Shown: positions 26,901 through 39,400 of the stretch, piece by piece
How the letters are laid out: every line of letters starts with the position of its first letter
Position numbering within the stretch: the stretch's first letter is position 1
NCBI RefSeq assembly: GCF_036785885.1
Contig: NC_092329.1
Span: 9,114,001 to 9,178,000 of the forward strand
DNA from: Coffea arabica
Taxonomy: Eukaryota > Streptophyta > Magnoliopsida > Gentianales > Rubiaceae
Direction of reading: 5' to 3'
Length of the DNA: 64,000 nt
The notes under the pieces: model-generated
Databases searched by the model: none
What the model was told of the DNA's origin: nothing
What the model saw: only the letters and a program-made list of their open reading frames with translations
Made by a program: the position numbers and the translations under genes

Positions 26901-29900
26901 TAAGTTAACTTGGGACTTATGTCTTAGATCTGGGCGTACCTGTAATCTATAATTCCTAACAATTGCGTGCTGTTGGTCCAATTTTTTTCTCATGAGCTGT
27001 AATCTAATGGTTTAAGACTGATATCAGTTGTTTTATATCATCTTATATGTGAAATATAATTGAAAAAAGGAACAAAAACAAGTTTTTTTTTTAAGTTATT
27101 GTGTTTGGTCTAGGATTTATTGAATTTTGCACAAATAAGGAGCTAAATGGATTCCCCTGTTTATAAATAGATATCTCACTGCTGCCAGTTCGGGCCCCTC
27201 TTGTTGTACATGCTTGGGTTCTATTTGGTTTTAATTGTTGCTACTTACTTAAATTGCATTACCATTTCATGTTCTTCAGCATAAATGGGGAATCCCAGAT
27301 TGGATAGAATATAGATTTCCTTTCTAGTGTTTGAATTTGTGGGAATATGATTATTAAATAGCTGAATCATCATGTCTTTTATGATCAAGCTGGTTTATTT
27401 CAACTTGGTCGTAAGGTGAATAGACTGAGATTTGTGACTTTCCAATTGATTAACAGAGGTGCTTGAAAGTTGAATTTCTTAACTTTTTTTCTGGTCTGTC
27501 AAAGCAAACTGACCTCTTGAATTAGTGGTTTGTTTGCCTTAAAAAATGTTGCAAGATTTGGTTTAAGGTACCACTTGCTCTGATGCTCAGATTGCCATTT
27601 TCTTAGGCCCCAGGGGACAGAGAGTTGGGGGGTGGGTGTTGGATAATTTACTCTTTCAGGTGCCAACTTGCTATTTATTTCTGTTTCTCCAGCTGCATCT
27701 CAGAATCTAATGGCTCGTTTAGCTATCAAAGAATAATGTTCTTTGGTTAGATTTTGCTCTTGCAAGCATTTGTGAGTTCAGTTTCAGATCATAAAGTGTG
27801 TTTTTTAAAATATTGTTTATGCACAGGGGTTCCTCCTTTGGTGTCCCGGCGTGTTCTAGAAACCCTTACCTACTTGGCTCGGAATCATCCTTTAGTTGCA
27901 AAGATTCTTCTAGAATCTAGCCTTCCTGAGCCAGGCTCGAAAGTTTCTGGGACCTCTGAACAGAAGGGAAAAGCCATAATGATTGTTGAGGAGGATGAAT
28001 TACAAAAGCAGCAAGAAGGGGTTGTGTCACTTGCCTTGCTTTTGTCACTGTTGAAGCAACCGCTCTATTTGCGAAGTATAGCACATCTTGAACAGGTGAT
28101 AGGTCCAAACTAATCGTGTAGTGTCATTACTAGATTTTGCAAAATTTATGTACCAACGGCTTCTCTCTAATTTTGTGTTTGTTGTTGTTTCAGCTGCTAA
28201 ATTTATTGGATGTGGTCATTGACAATGCTGAAACTAAATCAAATTCATCTGATGAGCCTGGTTCTTCTGTTCCTGGACAACAATCTGATCCTCATACTTC
28301 CACATCTGATGCTGAGATGAACGCCAGTTCTGGAGCCACATCAGCAGTCAATGATTCCTTGAAGGCTTCTTCCTCTGGTGCCAAGAGAGAAGGGGACTCT
28401 GTTCATGTTCTGCTTAATTTACCGCAAGCAGAACTTCGACTTCTGTGTTCATTGCTTGCAAGAGAAGGGTATAAAAAAGTTGTGCTTGAGCTATTGCATT
28501 TTTTTGAATGTTCTTGTTCATATTAGAAAGTCCTTCCAGGCATGTTGTTCCATATTAACCTTTTTGTGCATAAGTATATTATTTTATTAGGATATGTTTT
28601 CAAATTGAAACTAGGAAATTGCTGAGGCCTCCGCAAATTTTCATTAATCCTTTTGAAAATGCGGAATAAAGATTTTTGTTTTGTTTCTAAAAATTTTGAG
28701 TCCAAAAATGACAGTAAGGTAAAAAGGGTACGCAAATTTTACTACTCAGATCCAACACCAACTGGTTTTTTACCTTTAAGTTTTCAAAACTCAGTATAAA
28801 ACTTGTGATCAATTACTATTTGTGAAGACCGAGTCCTAATGATGTTTTCTGATCACTTTATTGCTTTTTTGCAGTTGAAATTTAACTTATCATTATTATC
28901 TTTCTACTAACTTATGGATATTTTCTTCAGTCTGTCAGATAATGCATACACTCTTGTGGCAGAAGTTTTGAAAAAATTGGTGGCTATTGCTCCTGTTCAT
29001 TGTCATCTGTTCATTACTGAGCTAGCTAGTTCTGTGCAAAGTCTGATCAAGTCTGCGATGCATGAGTTGCACATTTTTGGGGAAGTAGAGAAAGCGCTTC
29101 TTAGTACTAGTTCCTCTGATGGAGCTGCTATTTTAAGGGTTCTACAAGCTTTAAGCTCTCTTGTTGCTGCACTTAACCAGAAGGATTCTCAGATTCTTTC
29201 TGAAAAGCACTCTAAAACTGTTTCTCTTGTCCGGGAAATCAATGTAGCATTAGAGCCATTGTGGTTGGAGCTGAGCATTTGTATCAGCAAGATGGAGAGC
29301 TATTCTGATTCAGCACCTGATTTGTTGCGCTCATCTATTCTTTCAACATCTAAACCATCTGGCATGATGCCCCCCCTTCCTGCTGGCAGTCAGAATATAT
29401 TGCCCTATATAGAATCCTTTTTTGTGATGTGTGAGAAGTTGCATCCTGAAGAGCCAGGTTCAGGGCATGATTTTAGTCTTGCTACTGTTTCTGATGTTGA
29501 AGAGGCTGCTGCTTTTGCTAGTCAGCAGAAAGCTTCTGGACCTTTGGCAAAAGCTGATGAAAAGCAAATGGCGTTTGTGAAATTCTCAGATAAGCACCGA
29601 AAACTTCTGAATTCTTTCATCCGGCAAAATCCTGGTTTACTTGAGAAGTCTTTCTCGCTGATGTTGAAGGTTCCTCGCATTATTGATTTTGACAATAAAC
29701 GTGCGCATTTTAGATCTAAGATCAAACACCACCATGATCATCATCACAGTCCTTTAAGAATTTCTGTTAGAAGAGCTTACATTCTGGAAGATTCATACAA
29801 TCAGCTTCGCATGAGGACAGCACAAGAATTGAAAGGAAGGTTGACCGTTCACTTCCAAGGGGAGGAAGGAATTGATGCTGGTGGTCTAACAAGGGAATGG

Positions 29901-32509
29901 TATCAATTGTTGTCAAGGGTAATTTTTGATAAAGGAGCGCTGCTATTTACCACTGTTGGCAATGAATCAACTTTCCAGCCTAATCCAAACTCAGTTTACC
30001 AGACGGAACACCTTTCATACTTCAAATTTGTCGGGCGTGTTGTGAGTATTAGTCCATTTTGTCTGTTGGATTGACATGTTGTGTGCATGCCTAATCATCT
30101 TGTGTATTATAGGTTGGGAAGGCTCTTTTTGATGGACAACTTCTTGATGTTCATTTTACCCGGTCGTTTTACAAGCATATCCTTGGGGTCAAAGTAACAT
30201 ATCATGACATTGAAGCTATTGACCCTGATTACTTTAAGAATCTGAAATGGTTGCTGGAGGTATGGCATTCTTAAAGCCTCTCTCTGCATTTTGTATTTGC
30301 TTGCACACAACTGTTTTGGTTGAAAAAACTAATCTTTACAATCTTTCTGCAGAATGATATCAGTGATATTATTGATCTCACATTCAGTATTGATGCTGAT
30401 GAAGAAAAACTGATCCTATATGAACGGACAGAAGTATGAATATTTGTAGTTGTTTCGAATTAATTTACTTTTTGGTGGTTTTCCAAATTTAATTTTTATT
30501 TCATTTTATTTACAGGTTACTGACTATGAACTGATTCCCGGTGGTCGAAACATCCGAGTTACCGAGGAAAATAAACACCAGTATGTAGATCTCGTTGCAG
30601 AGCATCGGTTAAATACTGCCATTCGTCCACAGATAAATGCATTCTTGGAGGGATTCAATGAATTAATACCTCGGGACCTGATATCTATATTCCATGACAA
30701 GGAATTGGAATTGCTGATAAGTGGGCTTCCAGATATTGACTGTAAGTTACTAGTATACTCTGCTTTATGTTCTTCCATCTATCTTATGCTCTCCTGCACC
30801 AATTCGGGGGGCCCAAAAAACAACTGCATGCTGGCAAAAGTGAAAAAGCTAAAGGACAAAACCTGAGCCTTTTAAAAGGGAACAGGAAAAATAAGGGATA
30901 AGATGAGACCCCAGGTAAAATGAAGTAAAAACAAATCAAAGTACATTGATGAAAGATGCAGCAGTTATTTGATTGTTTCCTCTCAGTCCCTCAACCCTGG
31001 GGGAGCTCTCTGTCGCTCTTTCTCACTTTTAAGCTAATTCTTTCAGTGGATGACTTGAGAGCAAATACGGAGTATTCGGGTTATAGTGCAGCATCTCCTG
31101 TCATTCAATGGTTTTGGGAGGTGGTTCAAGGTTTTAGCAAGGAAGACAAGGCTCGGTTATTACAATTTGTAACAGGAACCTCTAAGGTACTTTCCCATCA
31201 TTTCATGTTGATTCATGCATACTTGTGTGCTTTCCCATCTTTTCTTTGTGCTGTTCACTGCTGCTTTGCAAATGTGGTACAGAACTCACTGTAAGTAATA
31301 TCACACTATTTACTAATTGATGGATTCTGTAGCAAATCTTACTGTGCCTGTGTTTAATAGCCCCAACTCATTCCATGTCATGATCATCTTCACTACTTAA
31401 TAATAAATCAAGAAAAAAGTATCTTAGTAGACAATTGGCCCTATGGTTAGGCGGTTCTCAGCACCAGTATGCCAAGATCTAGTTTGTGATATAAGGTCAT
31501 ATAGCATCTTCAATAAATTGATTCTATATATATGAAGTGCTTTGTGCTGAATGTGGTTTGCTGTTCAAAAGTGTAGATTGAATGTGTAATGCTTCCAGGG
31601 CATCATTATCTTCTTCCCTCTCTCAGTTAAGGCATTGGTTGTAATTAGCTAGTGTACATTTTGACGAACTGATTGCATCAAGCACGCTTTAGATTGAATC
31701 TATACTTGGCTAGCACTGGTGAATGTAGATTTATGTCTAGTTTCATTGAAAGCCCTGGTTCAGATGAGTGATTAGGAATCTGGAAAAATAGGTGACAAGC
31801 AAGATGATGGTGTTGTTAAGTGTTGTCTTGATTATTTTTCTTCTTTTAATTCCTATGTATAAATAGACAGCATGACATTAAATGTACGTCTTTAACAAGC
31901 AAAAGGTTGTCCATTTGCTCTAGAAAGTAAAGAGAGTGTATTGAACGTCAGTCAACATCAACAGTTTCACGTATGCAGAGACAATTATTGAACAAATTAA
32001 AAATTAAGAATAACAAGAAGCCTTGCTTGACGCCTGTAATCTGCCGCAAGACAACTGACTAATCATCTATTGTTTTTGATGTTACGAAGTGTTAACATTT
32101 CACGCAAATTTTAAACAGTTTGACCCATAATATCCGTCTTTACAGGTTCCTTTAGAAGGATTCAGTGCACTACAAGGAATTTCGGGTTCCCAGAAATTTC
32201 AGATTCATAAAGCATATGGCAGTCCTGATCACTTGCCCTCAGCGCACACATGGTAATAACCTACTACTATCTGGCAATCATGGTTATCAATTGCAGGGAA
32301 AAAAAAACAAAAAATCTTTAACATGGATAATCTAGTTTGCTAGGTCTCATCTCCAGTCAAATTTTTATGTGTAGTTTTTTAAGTTTGTTGTTTTTGGTTT
32401 ATGCAGTTTCAATCAATTGGATCTACCTGAATATCCTTCCAAACAGCATTTGGAAGAGAGACTGCTACTTGCAATTCATGAAGCTAATGAAGGATTTGGG
32501 TTTGGTTAA
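14910..32509 (+). CDS. UPL1: HECT E3 ubiquitin ligase, UPL1/UPL2 type (3,660 residues)
   Basis: This giant ligase accepts ubiquitin on a cysteine and transfers it to substrates, the plant counterpart of HUWE1/Tom1. Sixteen exons: 14910-15005, 17800-17895, 18030-18233, 18398-24971, 25109-26169, 26286-26573, 26652-26856, 27827-28095, 28194-28468, 28931-30041, 30113-30259, 30353-30433, 30516-30741, 31047-31186, 32146-32252 and 32407-32509. All phases close. The order is: N-terminal armadillo-like DUF908/DUF913 region (about 1-1000); UBA domain near 1307-1350 ([20 protein letters not shown]); UIM-like [16 protein letters not shown]; acidic Asp/Glu tract near 2158-2241; paired ubiquitin-binding motifs near 2583-2640 ([36 protein letters not shown]); HECT domain near 3302-3660. 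The catalytic cysteine is Cys3627 (SAHTCFNQ). The C-terminus EGFGFG is typical. Whether it is the strict orthologue of Arabidopsis UPL1 or UPL2 cannot be decided here. Confidence 0.96.
15006..17799 (+). other. Intron 1 of the UPL1/2-type gene (2.8 kb)
   Basis: This AT-rich intron follows the first 32 codons. I see no embedded gene; the open frames at 15425-15622, 16193-16399 and 17406-17732 lack splice or start context and have low-complexity composition. No clear mobile element ends were found. Confidence 0.6.
24475..24720 (+). repeat. GAT/GAA-rich coding repeat (acidic tract)
   Basis: About 245 bases of imperfect GAT/GAA/GAG codons encode a long Asp/Glu run in the ligase. The same composition produces the low-complexity open frames on the other strand and in other frames. 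Acidic tracts are normal in UPL1/2 and HUWE1 proteins. Confidence 0.85.
32251..32409 (+). other. Last intron splitting the catalytic cysteine codon
   Basis: Exon 15 ends with TG (32251-32252) and exon 16 begins with T (32407). The HECT active-site Cys codon TGT is therefore completed only by splicing. The intron is 154 bases with a GT donor and CAG acceptor. Confidence 0.9.
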
Positions 32510-33479
32510 GAGCAATTTGATAAAAGGAAATGATGTAGATATGTCAATGTTGAAGAAATTTATTATGAAAGGAAATTGTTTAGGGCGGCCAGTTGAAGGC
32601 CCAAGTTATCCTTGTTGATATTATTGTACAGTACAGTTATGTCAAATGCTTATGGCAATTTAAATTTTGTCAATTTGCTCTTTGTTCTATTTAATCTGAG
32701 CGAATGTATGAGTTGCGTATACTGCTGGTTCTATGAGGCTATGGTTATCCTTTCTCATGATTTTACGTGTCCAAAATGTATCATCAGCAAACGAAACCGG
32801 TAACTGAGAGAAGCTGACGAGACTGAAAGAATTGCCAGGGTCTTTGTAAGAAAGTGCTCGCCCTGATTTTTCTATATACTGAACCGTACTGATTTCAAAT
32901 GGATTGGAGAGATCAAACGCGGTAGGTAAGTTCAATTTTTAAGGACTGACAGCCACCCAAAGATAATAAATAGCGCCAGTTTACAGAGGCATATGATCTG
33001 TCTCGAGGCAGAGATTTCTGAACTAGATTCAGTTAACAGAGTAGTGCTTCTACCAATTGATCAGGATTCCGTGAACCCATCACTAATCAATCAGAAGTCG
33101 ATTTGCAATAAAGGTAGTAAATACTAAGTGGGCTTCCCATGTCTAATCGCAAGTGTTGTTATGCTACTAGCAATCATGTTTGTAATCTTTTGCCTGGTAT
33201 GTAAAGCAGAAACCATATAATGAGATGTATGGGTAAGATACACCAGAAAGCAGGCTGTACTTTATGCCATTGAGGCGCTGGCATTGCTATATACAGCCTC
33301 CAATATCTTTATAGGATTAGCCATATTATGTACAGTAACTCTAATAAACAGACAGCTCAGTGTATTTGTGCAGATACCTGAGCATACGTCCAGATGAGAG
33401 GAAAAGGAATTACACATGAGCCGGAATACAATGCAAAGCCAAAAAAAAAAATTTGTTGGGGTTAATTTATAATTTGTCT
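32510..33479. other. Spacer between convergent ligase and kinesin genes
   Basis: About 970 bases lie between the two stop codons. The region presumably contains both 3' untranslated regions. Short open frames on either strand have no supporting context, and I see no repeat with clear ends. Confidence 0.6.
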
Positions 33480-36400
33480 TTATCTCAACCAAACTCTTGT
33501 ACTGCTTTCCCTCTCCTTGACCATTGGCACTGGTTCTCTGTTGATTCGACTAGATAAGGACCTCTGAATACCAGGGAATGGTTTTGTAGTTCTTGTTACT
33601 CTTGCAAATGCTTTTGTCGGGTCAATATGCCTCCCTTTATTTGATTCAGTTGCCAGTGACCGCTTCTTTTCAGTTGAAGGGTTTGATAAGCAGATGTTCT
33701 CAATCCCTTTATTCTGGAACTCCCTTTTCATTCGCAATTGGCCCAGTGACTCATTTCCTTTAAGAAGAATAGAACCCTGTCCTGTGGGGCGTTTCCGAGG
33801 CTGTAACATTTGGGTGCCTGGACCTGTATTGACTTCATTTTCTGTTATTGATGAAGAGTCTTTTCTTTCATCTGTACTGGCTCTTGACTGCTCAGATGCA
33901 CACAGTTCTGGTGAACTTTCCAAATGTCTGTCACGTTGGCTTACCTTTTCCTGAAGCTCTTGAATCTGAAACAAGACATTAGACAGGATTTGAGTGAGAC
34001 CTCAGGTTGGTGATATATATCCATGGTGTTTCTCTGACCCAAGTAAAACCAAATAGATAAAGAAACCAAGAGAAAAATGAGGGAAAGAGGGGGGGGGGGG
34101 GTGTTTGGGTGGGAAAGAAATAAAAGACCTTTGGACGAAGCATTGGAGATACCGTAGTACCTCCTCCTTGCCTTTCCAACTTGTGCTCAAGTTCCTTAAC
34201 CTGTATTAGCAACAGCGATATGCTAAGTAGTGCATTCCCTCAAACACTTACAGGTGATAAAACACAGGTCATCGCTTTGACACAGGGAAAACTTCATGTC
34301 GATTAGTATAAGGTAAGAAGTAAGAACCAATTCTCTCCCTCTGTGTTCAAGTGTGCATGGACTATGACCTGTAGTAGCTTCACAAAGCAAAGATGTAAAG
34401 TGAAGGATCTTTTTCCTGAGCTGAGGAGTGTGTTGTTGGGGGGAGAGGGGTGTAACCATGCCACTTAGGAAGCAAAACGATAACTTTTGTTACCAATAAT
34501 AAAAACTAAAGGAAAACTTTCCACCACATCTCAGGAATACCAGACTGTTTGGCTTCAAAGTTCAGAGAGAAGTGGAATTCAGTAGGATCAACTGAAAATG
34601 AGAGTCAATTATTAGAAGGGAAAATCTTTAATACCTTTTTCTGGAGGATCACTGAATGAACTTCAAACTCGTTAGTTCTTTCTTTCAATGTCCTTTCAAG
34701 CTGCTTGACCTGTCATACATAAGAAGAGCAACAAATATTGTACACGACAATTTAAGATATATATTTTTTTTGGCAAAAAGAAAATATGATTCAGGCTATA
34801 AGCAAATTACATTTATGACATGCATACTTGAAATAGTACAAGAGGCAGGTACATATAACAAAGTCCTTGCTTCAAAAGTGCACTAATTTTAACTTCATTA
34901 AGAGAAGCTAAATCACTTTGACTGATGTTCTATTTAGAGCAAAATCTTGTGAATAAGTTCAGATTGAATCAAAGGTTGGTGTATTCACGACCCAGAAAGG
35001 TCACTTGCCAATTGATAAAAAACTGATCCATGCAGCTAAAAGCATATCAGAAAGCCAACATAACTAGTCCAAGATGTGCACAAACCTTGTGCTGAAGAGC
35101 ATTGCTCTCAACATGCTCACATTCTATCAGCTTTTTCTCGAGCTGATTTACCTAATTCATTGAATAGAAATCCAAAATAAGATTTGGTAGCCAGACAATG
35201 GAAAGAAGCAATAACATTGGAAATTTTGATACCTTTTGCTGAAGATTCGCTCTAATGTCTTCTCCAACTCTCACTTTCATTGAGAGTTCTGTCAGCTGTC
35301 TGTCCATCTGACTGCATGAGTCTGCCTTCATCGCAAGTTGGCTTTCTAGTTCATTAACCTTTTCTTGTTGGTTTCTGCAGAACTGATCCTTGTTTTTTGC
35401 TTGAGATTCCAAGGCATGAAAGTTCTCTTCTAACTTCCGCAAGGCATCATCTTTTGTTCTGGATTCTTGCTTTAATTTATCAAGCTTTAAAAGATCAAGC
35501 AGAAAAGACAATGACAAAAACTTTGTTACAAGCAAAATAAACTTTCTGTTCATGCAGATGGGTTACTAATATATACCAAAGAGTCCACAGTATGCATGTA
35601 AATATATCTGTGTTTATGTAACTAAAGGCGTGAATAGGGGAATAAATAAATGGAGTTAAAGAATTTTCTAAAAAATTGTGTAAAAAACAATAAAGCTTAC
35701 CAGTAGCTTAAGTTTTTGAATCTCCCCAAAGTCAATCTGTTTCTTTGCAGGACCCAACTCAACACCTCTAACACGAGTTGCAAAATTTAATGAACTCAAA
35801 GTTTCACCCAAGTCTTGCTCCAAGGGGCTGATTTGCACAAACATCAGAATTTTTGCTTCACCGCCTAAAAGATAGTGAAGTTAAATAGCTTTTACAAATA
35901 ACATGGCCTGACCTAATTAGCTGTCTAGTTTCATCAATCTCAAAATATAGATCTGATAAATTAGTAACATCAAGAAACTACTGCAGCATATTTAATGCAG
36001 CTTATTTGAGTGGCAATTTGCATCCCATTTTTGTTAAAGATTTGAGGAATTTCCAGTGAATATCTGAAGTACAACCAGCCAAGAAGGATGAGCAAAAATC
36101 TTTGTTTTTGCAATGGAATCAATTTTACCAACTGAAATTCAATACTTAACCAGACATATGTGCTTACCAAGGGAATCCTGCAGCAAGTGTGTAAGCTTTG
36201 AATTTCTGAAAATAACCCAAACGAACTAATTAGGATTAGTGGTAGCTAGCAATGACAATTTAATGAAGAAGAATAAAAGAATACCGGTATGGGATGTGGC
36301 TGCTCTTAGATGCCAAAGCAGATATGACATCTCCCAGTGCTGAAAGAGAACGGTTGATATTTTGAGCTTCCTTGCGGCGCTCTCCTTGAACATCAGTTTT

Positions 36401-39400
36401 TGCCAATCTCTCACTGCCTGCCAAGTCCACAAGCCATAGCTTGCTCTTGGTACATTCACCATTCATTGAATTTCTAGCTCTCACAGTTATGCAGATCATG
36501 CTGGAAAGGTGAAAAATGTAAGTGACAAATAGAAGATCAAGGTTTCAATGTGCTGGGTCAGAATAAATAACAAAGAAAACCCAAAGGACTAATTCATATA
36601 CAATCCAAGAAAAGCCACTGACTTTCTATAATATCTGAATCACATCCACTAAGAGAAACTCAAGAGGTGTTAATGCAGTCAATGAAGTTCAGTCTCACCA
36701 ATGAGAACGACTACTGTGCTCATTCACATTGTTTGATCCTACAGCCCTTGCATTACTTCCAGCTTGCAGAACATTCCAAACTTCTCTTATATTTTCTACT
36801 TCAGCATTCACTATTCCAGGTACGTGATTAATTCCTCCGATATCTTGTCTTATCTCCAACCTGGAAATTCAAACTCAAAATATGACCAATGTGTGAAAAT
36901 CAAAAGAAGAAACAACAATACGATGATTACTGTCATCTTTGAAGGAAACTAGTATGGGAGTATGTGTGTTGCACATGTAATGTGTTCCTCTTTGCGATAA
37001 TTAGGTCTACACACAATTTTCCCACGATTAATGAGAAAAGAGAGGGAAAAAATTAATAATTTAATGTATTCTTAAGCATATTTAGAAGATTGGTAAATGT
37101 TTCAAGTTATTCATGATTATTTGGCTATAACAGATAAAAGCTACATGAATAGTCATACTGATATTCAACAATTTACATCTGTCAAAATTTAACCCACATT
37201 CCATTTCACTGCAATCACACAACATATTATCAAATTGAATTTAAGAAAAAATGTAGTAAGAGAAACTAAATGTGATAAAAAAAAAATGTAAGACAAATAC
37301 TTAGCATGACACTAACTTATGCGATACGAAAGTATCAAAACCCGAGCTACTGAAATTACAAATGTTTCCAAATATCTTCAAGATCTACCAACTTATTGAT
37401 ATTCTTTAAAACAACAATTATGACTTATGTGGTCTGCTATTTTTAAAACTTTAACTAATATGGTCCCTTAGTATCTTGTTGAACCAATTTGGTCTCTTTA
37501 ATGTTAAAATTTTGGCCCAGGTTGTGCTTGCAATGGAAAATGGTGAATTGCTAATGAAGTTTAGAGATTATTCAAAATCTTTCGTGCCATTGGCCTGGAA
37601 ATAGTATTAGAGATTTTGGAAAATAGTAATTAATTTGTACAACAGCTAAAACTCACGCAAAACCTTTCCAATGAGAAAAATATATTTATTTACCTTAAAG
37701 AAAATCTAAAACAAAATGCTATAAAGAGTTTAACTTTTTCCCTTTTTTTTAGCTAAAATATCATTAATACCAAAATCTATATTTATATTCAAAAATTATG
37801 TTCAGCAAGGCACAAAAAGATTATTTTCTTCAGCTTAAAGAGTTTGGCTGAGTTTAGAAGTTTAATAGATTATTTAGAATTTTTTGAATGTTTAATGAAA
37901 CCAATGGCATGAAACCATTAGATGAGTTTCAGCATGAAACAACTAATAAGCTAAAATAAATAATTGTCGTTAAGGAATAAATATTGTAAAATAGAAGGAA
38001 ATTTTTTACATATGGAAGAATGACTTATAAAATAATCAAACTTGAACTGAAATCATTGCTTTCTTAATCTCTCTTGTGAAACAAATCTCTCAACTTCTGA
38101 AGAATATGACATTTTCTGAAACTAATAGGCATTCTTTTACAGAATATGCCCAGTGGGAAAATTTGGATGAAACCCGTCTGATGAAACAAACACACAAGGT
38201 TTGAGACATGTGAACCACTGGGGTTTGCCCAGTGGCCAGGGGAAGGCTCTTAGAGTTCTTCTCGCTGCCAGTTTTAGGGGGTTTAGGGTTTGAATCCTAG
38301 GTAAAAGCTTTCAGACATGTGATTCTTATTTTTGAAAGTTCACATCATATAATTGCATTACAAGATCTACATAAATATAAGCTGCAAGTGCTTTTAACTA
38401 TAAAAACCTCTAAACCAAGGCTAAATTGATGGAATCATTTGGGCAATAAGTAGCAAACAGTTATAACATAGAAATGAACTCATAAACAAATTTTTGTCAT
38501 TGTAGTAATGGAACCATATGTCACTCTTTTAGGTTTGTCAACGAGAAATGTCAAGGAGCCTAAAAGAAGATTTGGAGATATATTTCAATGTCAAACCATA
38601 AATTAGATGACAACACATATATTATATGCAAATATGATTCTAAAATAAATTGACATCCCAATGTCAGAATTGATAAATAGTCCCCCATAAAATGGGCACT
38701 CCATTTTCCATGGCAAAACCAAGTCATTCATTTCACTATTATGATTTTTTTTTAAATTCTAGCACTAATAAAAATGCACAATTGAACAAATTAGTTTATT
38801 ATCTAACTTGTGCCCACATTGTTATTTCTTTTTGGAGCCGATATTGTCATGTTGAAAGAATAGTTTCATTGAACAAAAGATTGTTGTACATAATATATTG
38901 GAACGGAGCGAGTATTGTCAAGAGGATTTACTTACATACTATGACGAATTACACATGGTTAATGACTCTGTCAAAAGAATAGATTTTATGTGCCAATTAG
39001 GGCATTTTGTCCTTAAAGCAAAACTCAATTCAAGTAAATTGCAATCTTTTATTTCAATTAGTCTTATTCAAATTTTAATTCGTTTTACATTGTATTTTAT
39101 ATGAACCACATGTCTAGAATATAATGCCTTCTTCAACTGATATATATCTACAACGAAACACACACACAGACATACATATGCATACACATAATTTAAAAAT
39201 TTTTGGGTCATCACACATTTTATTTCATATGTATGATCTAACTATTCAAAATAATTAATTCTTTAGTGACCTTTCAGTGTATTACAAAGTCCTAATATTC
39301 GTTTCTAATACCTAAGTTAACTAATCAAGACATTAATCAAATAACTATGAAATTCTTGGTTTGACTCTCATGTCTAGCCCTATATGTTTTCACTGTGTAT

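Noticed and set aside
31430..31500. SINE-like A-box sequence in an intron of the ligase gene
   Set aside because: Only an A-box-like TATGGTTAGG was seen; no B box at the right distance.
38275..38300. tRNA gene suggested by a GGTTTGAATCC T-arm-like motif
   Set aside because: No acceptor stem or anticodon arm can be paired; better explained as a SINE remnant.
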